DNA of 64,000 bases from Methanomassiliicoccaceae archaeon COG_1 (GCA_028561875.1 JAQQTI010000001.1:186001-250000), one strand, 5' to 3'. Counted from the first letter of the stretch, positions 35,229-44,741 are shown. A program made the numbers and translations. Notes: generated by a model not told the origin, from the letters alone.

Positions 35229-37658
35229 TCAGAAGAAGTCGTCCAGATTGACTGGCTTCTCCCCCTTCCTCTCGGCCTTGGCCGTCGGGGCGGGCGCGGC
35301 GCTCTCCGGCTTCCCGGGCTTCGGAGACGTCTGAATGAAGTCGTCCTCAAGCAGGGTCTTCTGCTGGGAGCCGGCGACCAGGTCCTTCTCCGACCATCCG
35401 AAGACTTCCGTTATCCTGGAAGCCATATGTGCCAGTCTCTCGGCGTAGTAGCGGTAGTCCGGTCTTGCTGCGAAAGGCACGCCGCTTACGTAAGGCTCAA
35501 CCACCTGCGGTGCCTTAGATGCATCGGTGACGATCCAAGAGACCTTCATCCCGGGGATGAAGTCGTAGCCCATGGCGATGAGCTTCCTCGCAGCCTGCAC
35601 GTTTGCCATCCGCTCTGGGTTGGCGTAGGCGTTGAGCCCCCTGCACCCCTTGGAAATCACGAGCTGCGACGGATCCACCCTTCCGGCGAGGACATCACGT
35701 ATGGTCGATCTCACGAGTTCCAGCGCCTCGTCGAACCTCTCGTCAAGGATCTTCTCGAAAAGCTCCATGAGCATATCGCTCTGCAGGTCGAAGGAGTCGC
35801 TACGGCGGATCTCGTACCCCCTCACCAGGAGTTCGGTCTGCCCTTCAGGGTATACCACCCTCCCCACGTACCTCTTCTTCATGCCATGGGAGAACATGGG
35901 CTCCAAGAGTTTCTCGAACTCGAGGGTCTTCCCCGCTCCGGAAAACCTCTCCGCTTGTTCCTTGCCGAACTTTGTCGCACCTGCGATATCGTGGTAAGGG
36001 GAGAGGGCGAACACGGAATCGGTGTCGCCGTAGATCACGGGGTGCCCGTCGTCCTGAAGCTGCTTGATGATCGTCGTGATGTTCGCCCGCGCAAAGGCGG
36101 TGATTGAGGCGCCGATGCTTTTGTCGGTGAAGCGGTAGAAAGAGGAGGCGAACACGCCATAGAATGTGTTCATCACCACTTTCACCGCCTCCTGCAGGCC
36201 GTCGAGGTACCGCATCTCCGCCGGGTCGTCGGTGCTTCTCATAGCCTTCTTGATGGAGTCCCTCTGCTCCATGAGCCCGACGAGGATCTTGGGCAGGAGC
36301 CCCCTTTTCCTCTCTGGCGACATGTACTTGGCCCCCGAGGGCGCGACAATCTCGCCGTCGTCGGCGAGGGTGGTGAAGCAGATGTTGTTGGCGATGATCA
36401 GTGAGGGGTACATGGATTTGAAATCCAAGACCATCACCCAGTGGTAGAGTCCCGCCTTCATCGCGTGCACGTACCCGCCCTCGATCTGGTCCTCGCCGCG
36501 AGCGGTCCTCCGCCCGTTCATGGGGACGGCCTCGCCGCTGCGGTCGGCCTCTCTGATCAGCAGGGAGTCTACGAGGGTCGACGTGCCCGAGGTGATCACC
36601 TCTCCGACGGGGAGTTTGGAGACGGCGGCGAGGTCGAGGGCTTTCCTCACCTCTCCGACGGAGAGGAGGATGCGCAGGGCGAGGTTCGCGTCCTGTGTGC
36701 AGTACTCCATCACCTTCGCCCGGTTCTCCCTCCACTCCTGGTCCATGTGCTTGGGGTCGACGTCGAGCTTCTCTTCACCGAGTACCTGCCTGGCAACGGC
36801 GTTGAGCGTCTCCTGCTTTGGGCGGAGTTCCTTCCTGGCCGCCCACCACGCATCGACAATCATCCTCCCCTTCACACGCCAGAAGCGTTCGGAGAATTTC
36901 TTCGGCTGCCCGCCGTCCCTCCCCCATGGGAGAGCGTCCCTTATACGGTTGAGCTCTGCGCGCTCGAAGATTCTCGTGATGTCGTAATTGTCAATGTTGT
37001 AGCCGGTGATCACATCGGGATCGACGTCGCGGACGAGCCTGCCGAAGCGCTCGATGATCTCTTTCTCCTCCCCATAGATCGGCTCGGGGGTAGAGAACTC
37101 CCCGTCCTCTTCGACCTTGGTGCAGATGCAGTAGATCGTCCCGTTCTCCACGGAGTTTTCTATGTCGAACGACAGGTATCTCAGGCCAGGGTCGAAAAAG
37201 CCGATGTTCTCGAAGCTGTCGAGCCTGATTGTCACGTCGGTACTGTAGCCGAGGTCTATGGGCTCGCCCCTAACGCGTATGCAGGAGCCCATGTCCGCGT
37301 CGTAGATGTAGCGATCGGAGTAGGGTATATCGCCCGCGAATACCTTGAACTTCGAAGAGAGTTTGCTGCGTAGGGCGGTGGCTTTCCAGGGGTCGTCGAA
37401 TAAGATCTTCAGGCAGTCGTGCCTCTTTCCCCTGAACTCCAATTCTACGTGCTCCGTGCCGGAGACGTCGGGATTAGCATTCAGTGAGGACTCGAGGGCG
37501 GGGGTGGGGTCCATGGCGTAGTAGTACTGCGGGAACCCGAACACGGCAATGGCGATGGACTTCTTTCCGCGGGTCCTGCCAAAGAGTTCGATGTACGGCC
37601 TTCCCTCCGCGTCCGTCGAATGCGACGCGCTGATCATGCAGACGTCGTGCTCCTCCAT
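35229..37658 (-). CDS. polB: Family B replicative DNA polymerase
   Basis: 809 residues. Exonuclease motifs Exo I (LSFDIENS), Exo II (GYNIDNYDITR) and Exo III (YCTQDANLA) are intact. Polymerase motifs are DFKSMYPSLI (motif A), KVVMNTFYGVFAS (motif B) and IYGDTDSVFAL (motif C). The C terminus carries a PCNA-binding box, NLDDFF, behind a basic Pro/Ala linker. Both proofreading and synthesis should be active. It starts four bases past the stop of the YchF-type GTPase gene, so the two share a transcript. Confidence 0.95.
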   Translation of the reverse strand: MEEHDVCMISASHSTDAEGRPYIELFGRTRGKKSIAIAVFGFPQYYYAMDPTPALESSLNANPDVSGTEHVELEFRGKRHDCLKILFDDPWKATALRSKLSSKFKVFAGDIPYSDRYIYDADMGSCIRVRGEPIDLGYSTDVTIRLDSFENIGFFDPGLRYLSFDIENSVENGTIYCICTKVEEDGEFSTPEPIYGEEKEIIERFGRLVRDVDPDVITGYNIDNYDITRIFERAELNRIRDALPWGRDGGQPKKFSERFWRVKGRMIVDAWWAARKELRPKQETLNAVARQVLGEEKLDVDPKHMDQEWRENRAKVMEYCTQDANLALRILLSVGEVRKALDLAAVSKLPVGEVITSGTSTLVDSLLIREADRSGEAVPMNGRRTARGEDQIEGGYVHAMKAGLYHWVMVLDFKSMYPSLIIANNICFTTLADDGEIVAPSGAKYMSPERKRGLLPKILVGLMEQRDSIKKAMRSTDDPAEMRYLDGLQEAVKVVMNTFYGVFASSFYRFTDKSIGASITAFARANITTIIKQLQDDGHPVIYGDTDSVFALSPYHDIAGATKFGKEQAERFSGAGKTLEFEKLLEPMFSHGMKKRYVGRVVYPEGQTELLVRGYEIRRSDSFDLQSDMLMELFEKILDERFDEALELVRSTIRDVLAGRVDPSQLVISKGCRGLNAYANPERMANVQAARKLIAMGYDFIPGMKVSWIVTDASKAPQVVEPYVSGVPFAARPDYRYYAERLAHMASRITEVFGWSEKDLVAGSQQKTLLEDDFIQTSPKPGKPESAAPAPTAKAERKGEKPVNLDDFF

Positions 37659-37662
37659 CTCA

Positions 37663-38850
37663 TCACTTGCTCGCGACTATCCTGATGATGTCTCCGGGTT
37701 GCAAGACGTAGTCCGCGCCCACCGTGCGTTTGGTTCTCGCGTTCACTGCGCGGATGAATCTGTCTCCGAGGTCGGTGTGAATCCTGTATGCAAGGTCCTT
37801 CGCGGTGGATCCCCCCGGTACGAGGTGGCAGTCGGGTAGCACCCTTCCGAAGTGGTCTGCGAGCCTGTTCTCGTCCTCCACCGGGAAGACGGGGATGTAG
37901 CCGAGGGTCTTGAATACCGCGTCCTCGAGGCACCTTTGCACGCCGGTGCCGCCGTACTTACCCATGTTCGTGGCCATGCGGTCGAGCGCCCTCCTCTGAA
38001 CATCGCTGAGGGGGGACCCCTCCTTTATCCTGAACTTCTCGTCACCGGGCACGTACTGGATGATGCCGCTCTTCTCCGCGCGGCGGAGCGCTAGCTCCGC
38101 CTCTGCCATGGTGGGTACGGCTTCCTCGCCGAACCCAGAGAGTTTCTCTAAGTTCTTCGCCGGCGCGATGTCCGCCTTGTTCATGGCGATGATCATCGGC
38201 TTCGATGCCCTCCTTATCTCGGCGCACAGCGCGAGGAGCCGCTCATCGTCCCACTGTGTGGGGTCGTCAGGGAGGGGGACCTTTTCGAGCGCGGACTTTA
38301 TCTGCCCTTCGGTGACCTTCAACCCGGCGAGTCTCTCGGCGAGAACCTCCTCCGGCTTGCTTCCCTTCATCCTCGCCGCCCTGGCGATCTTCCCTAGACC
38401 GTCCTTTAGAATCTCCCTCATCCAGCAGTCGATCTCGTGGCGAAGGAACATGACATCATCGGAAGGGTCGAACTGCCCGGGCCTGCCGGACACACCCTCG
38501 ATGTTCGTGCTCCCGCTGGCATCGACGACGTTCACCAGGGCGTCAGCCTGCCGCAGGTCGTCTAGGAATTTGTTGCCGAGTCCCCTTCCCTGCCATGCGT
38601 CGGGGACCAGGCCGGCCACATCGAGCAGGTCTACGGGAATCATCCTCGTGCCGTTTATGCATAGGGAATTGTGCGGGTCACACTGCACTCCGAGCTCCCT
38701 GCAGGGGCAGGGATACCTGACGTACCCAACGCCCTTGTTGGGGTCGATGGTGGTGAACGGGTAGTCAGCTATCTCCACGGGGGCCATGGTCGCGGCCCCG
38801 AACATCGTGGACTTCCCCACGTTCGGCTTCCCTACGATACCGATCTGCAT
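37663..38850 (-). CDS. OBG-type translation-associated GTPase (YchF/archaeal DRG-like)
   Basis: 395 residues. P-loop GKPNVGKST, effector region DYPFTTIDPNKGV, G3 LLDVAGLVPDAWQGRGLGNKFLDDLR, G4 NKAD and a C-terminal TGS domain (VLPDCHLVPGGSTAKDLAYRIHTDLG). Archaeal members bind ribosomes or ribosome-associated factors. The Cys cluster (YPCPCRELGVQCDPHNSLC) after switch II-proximal sequence is the archaeal insertion and may bind metal. TATA CTTATAGG at ~38879-38886 (minus strand) is ~30 bases upstream. Co-transcribed with polB. Confidence 0.88.
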   Translation of the reverse strand: MQIGIVGKPNVGKSTMFGAATMAPVEIADYPFTTIDPNKGVGYVRYPCPCRELGVQCDPHNSLCINGTRMIPVDLLDVAGLVPDAWQGRGLGNKFLDDLRQADALVNVVDASGSTNIEGVSGRPGQFDPSDDVMFLRHEIDCWMREILKDGLGKIARAARMKGSKPEEVLAERLAGLKVTEGQIKSALEKVPLPDDPTQWDDERLLALCAEIRRASKPMIIAMNKADIAPAKNLEKLSGFGEEAVPTMAEAELALRRAEKSGIIQYVPGDEKFRIKEGSPLSDVQRRALDRMATNMGKYGGTGVQRCLEDAVFKTLGYIPVFPVEDENRLADHFGRVLPDCHLVPGGSTAKDLAYRIHTDLGDRFIRAVNARTKRTVGADYVLQPGDIIRIVASK

Positions 38851-39029
38851 GCGATCCTGCGTACAATGGGTTTGTTGTGCTTATAGGTTGGTACGCGGCA
38901 AATCGGACATACGGATATCTGGCTGCCAGGCTCCCGATTAATAAAAGCGAACAAAACTGTTCCCATATCGGGAGACCCTGGATATTCAATTTCGAAGATC
39001 GAAGGGCCAATCGGAAGGGAGCATTGCGG

Positions 39030-39851
39030 CTAGGACGGATTCGCGGACGCGATATAGATGTAAGAAGCAGGAGGTCGCAATCTGCCGATCTCGTTCGCGA
39101 TCTCGGCGATCTCCGTCGGGCGGAGGTTCTCAATCCTCTCGTTGGCATATGGGACGTCTTCCGGCGAGGATATCATCATCGCATCCCTCAGCGATGTGCC
39201 GATCTTCTTGCGACGGTGGTCAAAGCAGACCCGCGTCACGCGGAAGAACGTCTCCTCGTCACCTACATGGAACGGGGCGGGGCGGGGAACTATCGATACC
39301 AGGGCGGAGTCCACTCTGGGCTGCGGGTCGAACCGCGACCTTGGCACCCCTTCGAGGACCTCGCACTCGGCACGGTAGAAGAGGTTCACGGTGAGGCGGG
39401 AGTAGTCGGGGCTCCCGACATCGGCGACCATGCGGTCGGCGAACTCCTTCTGCACCATCACCACGGCCCTCTCGAAATCGTGTTCCAGGAGCTTGAATAT
39501 TATTGGCGTGGAGACGTTGTATGGGAGGTTGCTGACGAACCTGTCGAACGGAGGGAACTCCACCTTGGTGGCGTCACCGCGGACGAGCCTTATCCTGTCC
39601 CCGTACGTCCTCTCCATGTAATCGGCGAGTGTGGGGTCGACCTCGATGCAGGTCACGTTGTCTGACCACTCTATCAGCCTCTGCGTGAGTATTCCCAGAC
39701 CCGGGCCGACCTCGAGGACTCTGTCCCCGGATTGGATGCCTGCATAGGCGATGTGGCGATCGGCCACCCTTCCGTCGGTTAGGAAGTTCTGCCCCCTGCT
39801 CCTCCTCGGGACAACGCCGGTCTCGCGGATGAGCCTGCTAGTTCCGCTCAT
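39030..39851 (-). CDS. ksgA: 16S rRNA dimethyladenosine transferase
   Basis: 273 residues. Dimethylates the two adjacent adenines at the 3' end of 16S rRNA. GQNFLTDGRVADRHIAYA, VLEVGPGLGILTQRL (SAM motif I), VTCIEVDPTL and FVSNLPYNVSTPIIFKLL (catalytic NLPY) are canonical. It overlaps the DUF655 gene by 4 bases. The order pus10, rpl21e, rpo4, DUF655, ksgA is a recurring archaeal block. Confidence 0.94.
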   Translation of the reverse strand: MSGTSRLIRETGVVPRRSRGQNFLTDGRVADRHIAYAGIQSGDRVLEVGPGLGILTQRLIEWSDNVTCIEVDPTLADYMERTYGDRIRLVRGDATKVEFPPFDRFVSNLPYNVSTPIIFKLLEHDFERAVVMVQKEFADRMVADVGSPDYSRLTVNLFYRAECEVLEGVPRSRFDPQPRVDSALVSIVPRPAPFHVGDEETFFRVTRVCFDHRRKKIGTSLRDAMMISSPEDVPYANERIENLRPTEIAEIANEIGRLRPPASYIYIASANPS

Positions 39852-40396
39852 CTGTTAGTGAAGAGGTAGCGCTTCCTGTTAGGGTCGTTGATCTCAAGCA
39901 GGATGCGGGCGGCAATCAGCTTATCTGGATTCTTCACCGAAGGCACGCGGGCCTCCATGTCAGCGAAGTCCTTGAACGGGCCCTTCTTCCTCTCCTCAAG
40001 GATGGCCTCCATGGACTTCTTGCCGAGCCCGGGGAGCTCTTCAAGTAGGTGCTTGCGGAGTGACACCGGCCCCGCCTCGTTGTAGAATCTGATGAAGCGT
40101 GCATCCTGCGCCTTCACGGCGGCCTCCACCGCGTACTCGAGCTCGGAGCTACCGGTGCTGGTGAGCTCCTCGACGGGGATCCTCCTCTTGACGTGGTCGA
40201 CGGCGGTCCTCTTCGATGCGTCCTTGCCGATGTAGATCCTGTCGCCGAAGTTGATGGTCGCGCCCCGCTTAGCCACAAGCTCGAAAAGTTTAAACTCGGA
40301 ATCGCCGAGAGCGTAGCACAGGGGCTCCCTGCGGTCGTAGCCAACTTTGGCCGCGCCCTGCGGCAGATAGTCCAGAACATATGCGTACTCTTCCAT
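39848..40396 (-). CDS. DUF655 RNA-binding-like protein
   Basis: 182 residues. The N-terminal domain (YAYVLDYLPQG, YALGDSEFKLFELVAKRG, FGDRIYIGK) is S1/OB-like, and the C-terminal part contains a helix-hairpin-helix (LLEELPGLGKKSMEAILEER). DUF655 proteins in archaea sit between rpo4 and ksgA and probably bind rRNA or tRNA; the exact role is unknown. The stop overlaps the ksgA start. Confidence 0.88.
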   Translation of the reverse strand: MEEYAYVLDYLPQGAAKVGYDRREPLCYALGDSEFKLFELVAKRGATINFGDRIYIGKDASKRTAVDHVKRRIPVEELTSTGSSELEYAVEAAVKAQDARFIRFYNEAGPVSLRKHLLEELPGLGKKSMEAILEERKKGPFKDFADMEARVPSVKNPDKLIAARILLEINDPNRKRYLFTNR

Positions 40397-40453
40397 AACG
40401 TTCCCTCAATCGGGATATGCCCTGACGGATTAATATAAGGGACCCCCGCGGGG

Positions 40454-40771
40454 TCAGCGGTACCTGTCGACGACGTCCAAGACGGCGGCGATCCTGCCCG
40501 CATCTAGCGGGACCCTCTCCTTGGCGAAGATGGCGTGGACGTCGTTCGGGTATTTGGGCATGAGATCGGCAATCTTGACGGCGACGGGCGTCTCGACGAA
40601 GTCCAGGCCTTCAAGCTCCGCGACCATGGCCTTGGCCTGCTCCATGGTGAGGGAGCAGACCGCCTGGGCATGCGTCATAGAGTTTCTCTGCGAGGTAAGG
40701 AGTTCGCGTTTACCGTTCTCCGCAGTTAAAAGGTCCCTTACCTCAGCCAGCGTAACGCACTCGTCTGCCAT
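40454..40771 (-). CDS. rpoF: DNA-directed RNA polymerase subunit Rpo4 (RpoF)
   Basis: 105 residues, homologous to eukaryotic Rpb4: MADECVTLAEVRDLLTAENG, then LTMEQAKAMVAELEGLDFVE and KIADLMPKYPNDVHAIFAKERVPL. It forms the stalk of RNA polymerase with Rpo7. Spaced 40 bases from rpl21e and 57 from DUF655 in the same orientation. Confidence 0.93.
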   Translation of the reverse strand: MADECVTLAEVRDLLTAENGKRELLTSQRNSMTHAQAVCSLTMEQAKAMVAELEGLDFVETPVAVKIADLMPKYPNDVHAIFAKERVPLDAGRIAAVLDVVDRYR

Positions 40772-40811
40772 TCGTCCACCTTCCAGAACGTTTAAGGCGT
40801 TTCGGGAAGCC

Positions 40812-41108
40812 TTACTGGCCTCTCGACCTGACGAGGTGCTCGGGGCGGGCGACGACCATCTTGGTCTTGCCGCCGACGTTGACGTCGACCTCGTACGCGG
40901 TCCCCCTCTCCCCGACGACGACGCCGGTCAGGCCGTGGAATCTGGAGTGGGGCATTCCCTTGTGTATGCTGGGGTCGATGACAATGTTGACCTTCTCTCC
41001 GGTCTCGAACGTCTGGAAACCCCTGGTGATGGGCGAGAGGCCCCTCTGCCTGGGCTTCTTCTGGAGGAGCTGGCGGGTGTGGGACCTGAACCCTCTTGAT
41101 CTCTGCAT
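40812..41108 (-). CDS. rpl21e: 50S ribosomal protein L21e
   Basis: 98 residues: MQRSRGFRSHTRQLLQKKPR, GFQTFETGEKVNIVIDPSIHKGMPHSRFHG, VVGERGTAYEVDV, ending VVARPEHLVRSRGQ. Standard length. A CTTTATAACGG TATA box (minus strand, ~41203-41213) is ~95 bases upstream of the ATG, so this message has a leader of about 70 bases, unlike most genes here. Confidence 0.95.
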   Translation of the reverse strand: MQRSRGFRSHTRQLLQKKPRQRGLSPITRGFQTFETGEKVNIVIDPSIHKGMPHSRFHGLTGVVVGERGTAYEVDVNVGGKTKMVVARPEHLVRSRGQ

Positions 41109-41746
41109 GGCTATTACCTCTCGGTTCCGGGGACGCCGCCGCGAAGCGAAGAAGCTCTAAGCAGGGGCGCACTCGAATAACGGACCGCCCATCCCATTAT
41201 CCGTTATAAAGCTTCCCTCTGGGGAAGGGCACGTAACGGCGTCAGCAGGTCGCCGGCCACCAGGAGGGCGAGGCCCAGTCAGGCCCTCGGAAGCATCTCT
41301 CGTGCAGGATGGCTGCCACGGACAGCATGTGAAGGGAATGCCGAGCTAGCCTATCGACATCATAGGGGAGGCGGGGGCGGTATGGAGGGCGTAGTAGAAG
41401 CACAGCTAGGAGGTCCTGTTACGGCCCGAACGGCTCAAATAAAGGCCCAGTTGCGGCGGGCCGACGGCCCAGAGCCGTCCCTGCGCGTCCTTGAAGGAGG
41501 CGATTCCTTATGCGAAACCGAGGACGACTGTGCGAAGAGGGTCCCGAGGTCAGACTCAGGGTTCCCGATGCCTATCTTTCTCAGAACCGACATCAGCATG
41601 GCGAACACCACAGATGGAATCGTGTAGATGAACCAGTCTTCAAATATCAACTCAAACGGAATCGGAGGCCGTCACATATCCGGAAGCGATGTCCTTCCAG
41701 TGGAGTGAGGTCGATCCGCGAGGCGCGGGACCGTAGGCCCTCTATA
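41109..41746. other. 638-base gap between rpl21e and pus10
   Basis: Holds the rpl21e promoter near 41203-41213. A weak minus-strand frame starting TTG at 41650 encodes a hydrophobic helix (FEDWFIYTIPSVVFAMLMSV) followed by disordered sequence; it could be a small membrane protein or a relic, but no start or promoter supports it. Nothing else is convincing. Confidence 0.3.
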
Positions 41747-43027
41747 TCAGGTTGTCAAGCGTTGCTTCTGGGTCGGCAATCGCATCAAGAGATAATCCCT
41801 ATCGCCGTTGAAGTCGACATCCTGGACGTCCAGAAGGTCCACCTTGCATGGGATGCCCAGCCTTTCGGAGAAGTTGGGCCGCGTCCTGCCTCCGTCCCCG
41901 GATACGAACTCCTTGACGTAGGTGCCGGACTGCGTCTTCATGATTAGGTCGAAGGAGTCCTCCCCGAAGTTCTCTGCCCTGACCCAGTAGATTGTCCTGT
42001 TCCTTATGAGGTCCGCCCTCCGGTGCTCCACCCGGTGTGGGGTGCGCTGGTCGAGTGAGGCGTCCTTGAAGGATTCCGCCACATCGATTACCTTCTCCCT
42101 GTCGAACGGTTTCTCGGCGACGACTCTCGCGCGGTAGGTCTTGCCTGGGTCGGACCCCTTGTATGAAGCGACCGCGGAACGGGGTACGAAGTGCAGGGAG
42201 TGATATTGTGCCAGTATGGTGTTGTTTGCTTCGTTTTTGAGCCCATCCAAGTCTATGTCCCTGATCATAGGCTGGCTGATCTCCAGGACGAACGGTCTGC
42301 CCTCTCCGAGCATGAGGGCATCAATGTCCTCCCTGCCCATACCGTGAAAGAAGTGCTCCCGGCCTCCCGCCATCTTCAGGGCGGGGTCGCCGATGATCTC
42401 CTGGACGGAGGTCTGGTACATCTTCCCGGTACCGTGGCAGCGGGGGCACCCCTTGCCCTTGCAGACGCGGCAGGGCCACTTGGTCTGTGGGATCTCCCTG
42501 CTGAGCTTGTTGTACCTCCCGGCGATGAAAATCGGAGATATGTCGAGAGTGACGTCGGCGAAGCGGGTATCGACGCAGGCGACTACCTGTGGCTCTTTGA
42601 ACTCCACCGGGCGGCAGATGATGGGCGCAGCGAGTTTTCCGATCTCTCTGTTGAGCTCGGCCTTCAGCGGCTCCGCGGTGCCCTCCGTCCCGAACTCCCT
42701 CCACATGGACCTCTCGAGTTCGGCGATCTCCGGATCCACCTTGCACCCGACGAGGAAATTGTCCGACTCGGTCTCGTTGATCTTCTCGGCGACGGTCTCG
42801 GCGAATCTCCCCGCCATGTCGAAGATGTCCCCGCACAGCGGGCAGGGGGATTCCGGCGCGAATGTCTTCCCGCCCTCGCTCAGGCCGTCGCGGAGCATCT
42901 CTCCGCGCCGCTCGTCAGAGAGCCTCTCACCGAGCTTTGCGAACATCCTGCCGAGGCAGTGATCGCACAGTCCGGCAGCGGCGATCGGCTCCGCCCTTCC
43001 AAGGGACGACTCAACCCAAGGCTCCAT
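41747..43027 (-). CDS. pus10: tRNA pseudouridine synthase Pus10
   Basis: Makes pseudouridine 54/55 in archaeal tRNAs. 426 residues: N-terminal zinc/THUMP part with CDHCLGR and CPLC, a CRVCKGKGCPRCHGTGK zinc ribbon, the catalytic GREDIDALMLGEGRPFVLEI and a C-terminal SGTYVKEFVSGDGGRTRP. The family's DxRML core reads DALML, but the catalytic Asp is kept. The start MEPWVESSL lies inside the open tail of the KH-protein frame. Confidence 0.93.
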   Translation of the reverse strand: MEPWVESSLGRAEPIAAAGLCDHCLGRMFAKLGERLSDERRGEMLRDGLSEGGKTFAPESPCPLCGDIFDMAGRFAETVAEKINETESDNFLVGCKVDPEIAELERSMWREFGTEGTAEPLKAELNREIGKLAAPIICRPVEFKEPQVVACVDTRFADVTLDISPIFIAGRYNKLSREIPQTKWPCRVCKGKGCPRCHGTGKMYQTSVQEIIGDPALKMAGGREHFFHGMGREDIDALMLGEGRPFVLEISQPMIRDIDLDGLKNEANNTILAQYHSLHFVPRSAVASYKGSDPGKTYRARVVAEKPFDREKVIDVAESFKDASLDQRTPHRVEHRRADLIRNRTIYWVRAENFGEDSFDLIMKTQSGTYVKEFVSGDGGRTRPNFSERLGIPCKVDLLDVQDVDFNGDRDYLLMRLPTQKQRLTT

Positions 43028-43587
43028 CGGATCCCTCGGAGGTCGAAGCCCATCTCCGCGATGCGGAGTCTAGGGCGCTGGGATTCCAGGTAGTGATACA
43101 CAGTGGCGTGCTCGCTGCCGCTGAGCAGCATACCTATCGCATGCTTCGCCACAGGCAGGCCGACAGAGTTGCCGATTATGGAGACGGTGTTCCCGTAGAC
43201 CGAGACATACACGTCGGCGAGGTCCTCGATGATGCGGCGGGTCTTGCCATCGCGGCCGATGATCCTGCCGCGCGCCCTCTGCACCTGCGACTGTCTGTCC
43301 CCCACGGCCTCTTTGATGTTTATGGACTCGAGGTACATGTCGTCGTCATCGAAGAGCCTCATCGCCTTGTCATGGCTGAACCCCCTGGCGATGGCCCTCA
43401 CGACGTCAATGGTCCTGAGGGCGACGAGGGGATCGATCTCCTCGCCCTCGTCGTTCCACGTGACCTCGCCTTCCTTGTCGATGTCGAACTTCATGTGGGT
43501 GCGCTCCTCGAGCGCCTTCTTGGAGCTGCCGTTCTTCCCTACGAACGCGCCGATGCGGTCCTGGGGAATCCTGGTTGATCTGAGCAT
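42880..43587 (-). CDS. KH-domain RNA-binding protein (Dim2/Pno1-like)
   Basis: About 185 family residues with two KH domains: IGAFVGKNGSSKKALEE in the first and GRIIGRDGKTRRIIEDLADVYVSVYG in the second, followed by AIGMLLSGSEHATVYHYLE. Archaeal Dim2 homologues assist 16S rRNA maturation and bind aIF2/RIO kinases, matching the neighbouring rio1 and aIF1A. The family ends near base 43035; no stop occurs, and ~50 codons run on over the pus10 start to 42880. Confidence 0.9.
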   Translation of the reverse strand: MLRSTRIPQDRIGAFVGKNGSSKKALEERTHMKFDIDKEGEVTWNDEGEEIDPLVALRTIDVVRAIARGFSHDKAMRLFDDDDMYLESINIKEAVGDRQSQVQRARGRIIGRDGKTRRIIEDLADVYVSVYGNTVSIIGNSVGLPVAKHAIGMLLSGSEHATVYHYLESQRPRLRIAEMGFDLRGIRWSLGLSRPLEGRSRSPLPDCAITASAGCSQSSVRGSLTSGAERCSATA

Positions 43588-44379
43588 TCAATCGCCCTCC
43601 CGCCGGGGGGCCTTGCATTCTGCCAGGATGTCGGTGGTCTTCTCAGTGTCCACGCCTTTCCGGCGGAAGTAGGCGTTGACGTTCTCCACGTCCCTCTCCA
43701 AGAGCTCGCGGGCGTTAAAGAAGTCCGCGGTCATCGTTTGGCCGACGTCTATGACCACTGGCCCGTCCCCTTCCACGAGGATGTTGTACTCCGAGAGGTC
43801 TCCGTGCACCAGGCGGGCCTTGTTCCACCCGTCGACTATGAACCCCACGATGCATTCGTAGTAGTCGGCCGGCTCGTCCATCTCGTAGTTCCGGAGCTGT
43901 GGTGCGGGCCCGGATTCGTCTCCGATGTACTCCATGAGGAGGCAGTTCTTATCCACAGTGATGGGCTCCGGGACGCGGAGCCCCGCCTCTGCGTACCGCT
44001 CGAGGTTGCGGTACTCCTTCGCGGCCCAGGCGTAGATGAGCTTCCATCTGTTTCCGACGATCCCCTTGAAGCGCGGGTCGCCCTCGACGTACCTCGCGAC
44101 GCGTTTGAAGGTGGAGGTGGACGTGCGGTATATCTTCAGTGCGACGGCGCTGCCGTCCCCGTCGGTGGAGTAGAATACATTGCCCTCCTTCCCTGTGGAT
44201 ACAGGATAGTGGACCTTGTCAACCATCCCCCTCTTCATCATGTCATAGAGGGTCATGAGGGTCTTGCGGTCGAAGACCTCGCCCTCGGTCTGCCTCTCGT
44301 CGCCGGTCTTGTCCGTCTTAAGAGCGTCGATCCTCTGTTCGACGTAAGCGAACTGCTCCTCGTAGGGCGGCGACAGCAT
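43588..44379 (-). CDS. rio1: RIO1-type serine kinase/ATPase
   Basis: 263 residues. Signature STGKEGNVFYSTDG (flexible P-loop), VALKIYR (ATP-binding Lys), LLMEYIGDE hinge, catalytic VHGDLSEYNILVE and metal-binding VVIDVGQ are complete. RIO1 drives late 40S/30S maturation. One base separates it from the KH gene and nine from aIF1A, so the three form an operon. Confidence 0.95.
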   Translation of the reverse strand: MLSPPYEEQFAYVEQRIDALKTDKTGDERQTEGEVFDRKTLMTLYDMMKRGMVDKVHYPVSTGKEGNVFYSTDGDGSAVALKIYRTSTSTFKRVARYVEGDPRFKGIVGNRWKLIYAWAAKEYRNLERYAEAGLRVPEPITVDKNCLLMEYIGDESGPAPQLRNYEMDEPADYYECIVGFIVDGWNKARLVHGDLSEYNILVEGDGPVVIDVGQTMTADFFNARELLERDVENVNAYFRRKGVDTEKTTDILAECKAPRREGD

Positions 44380-44388
44380 GGGCTGACC

Positions 44389-44712
44389 TCAGAATATGTC
44401 GAGGTTCTTGGGAATCTTATTGCGCCTGCTCAGGTTGACGGCCTGCGTCTTGGTGTACCTGAAGCGGACGTCGCACTTGGTGGGCTCGAAATCCCATATG
44501 GACACGATGAGCAGGTCACCCTCGCGGATCCACATCCTCTTTTTGATCTTCCCGGGGATGCGCCCGACGCGGCTCTGGCCATCCTCGCACATCACCTTGA
44601 TTTTCGACGCGCCAAGGAGCTGATCGGCTATGCCGAACATCTCCCCCTCCTTGATGTTGGGAAGGCGGACGCGCGTCACGTCCTCTTCCGGATTGATCTG
44701 TTCCTCGGCCAT
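44389..44712 (-). CDS. eIF1A: Translation initiation factor aIF1A
   Basis: 107 residues from MAEEQINPEED. OB-fold S1-like sequence: VRLPNIKEGEMFGIADQLLG, KVMCEDGQSRVGRIPGKIKKRMWIREGDLLIV, then YTKTQAVNLSRRNKIP. TATA TTATTTAAATACT (minus strand, ~44737-44749) puts transcription start near 44717, favouring this ATG over MGVADT at 44730. First gene of the aIF1A-rio1-KH-pus10 run. Confidence 0.95.
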   Translation of the reverse strand: MAEEQINPEEDVTRVRLPNIKEGEMFGIADQLLGASKIKVMCEDGQSRVGRIPGKIKKRMWIREGDLLIVSIWDFEPTKCDVRFRYTKTQAVNLSRRNKIPKNLDIF

Positions 44713-44741
44713 GGTATCTGCCACGCCCATCGGGTTAGTAT

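Noticed and set aside
36441-37373. 310-residue plus-strand frame inside polB
   Set aside because: Antisense shadow of an intact polymerase gene; long antisense frames are expected in GC-rich coding DNA.
41435-41650. 71-residue minus-strand frame with one hydrophobic stretch
   Set aside because: TTG start, no ribosome site or TATA at the usual spacing, and a disordered Arg/Ser tail; mentioned only as part of the gap.
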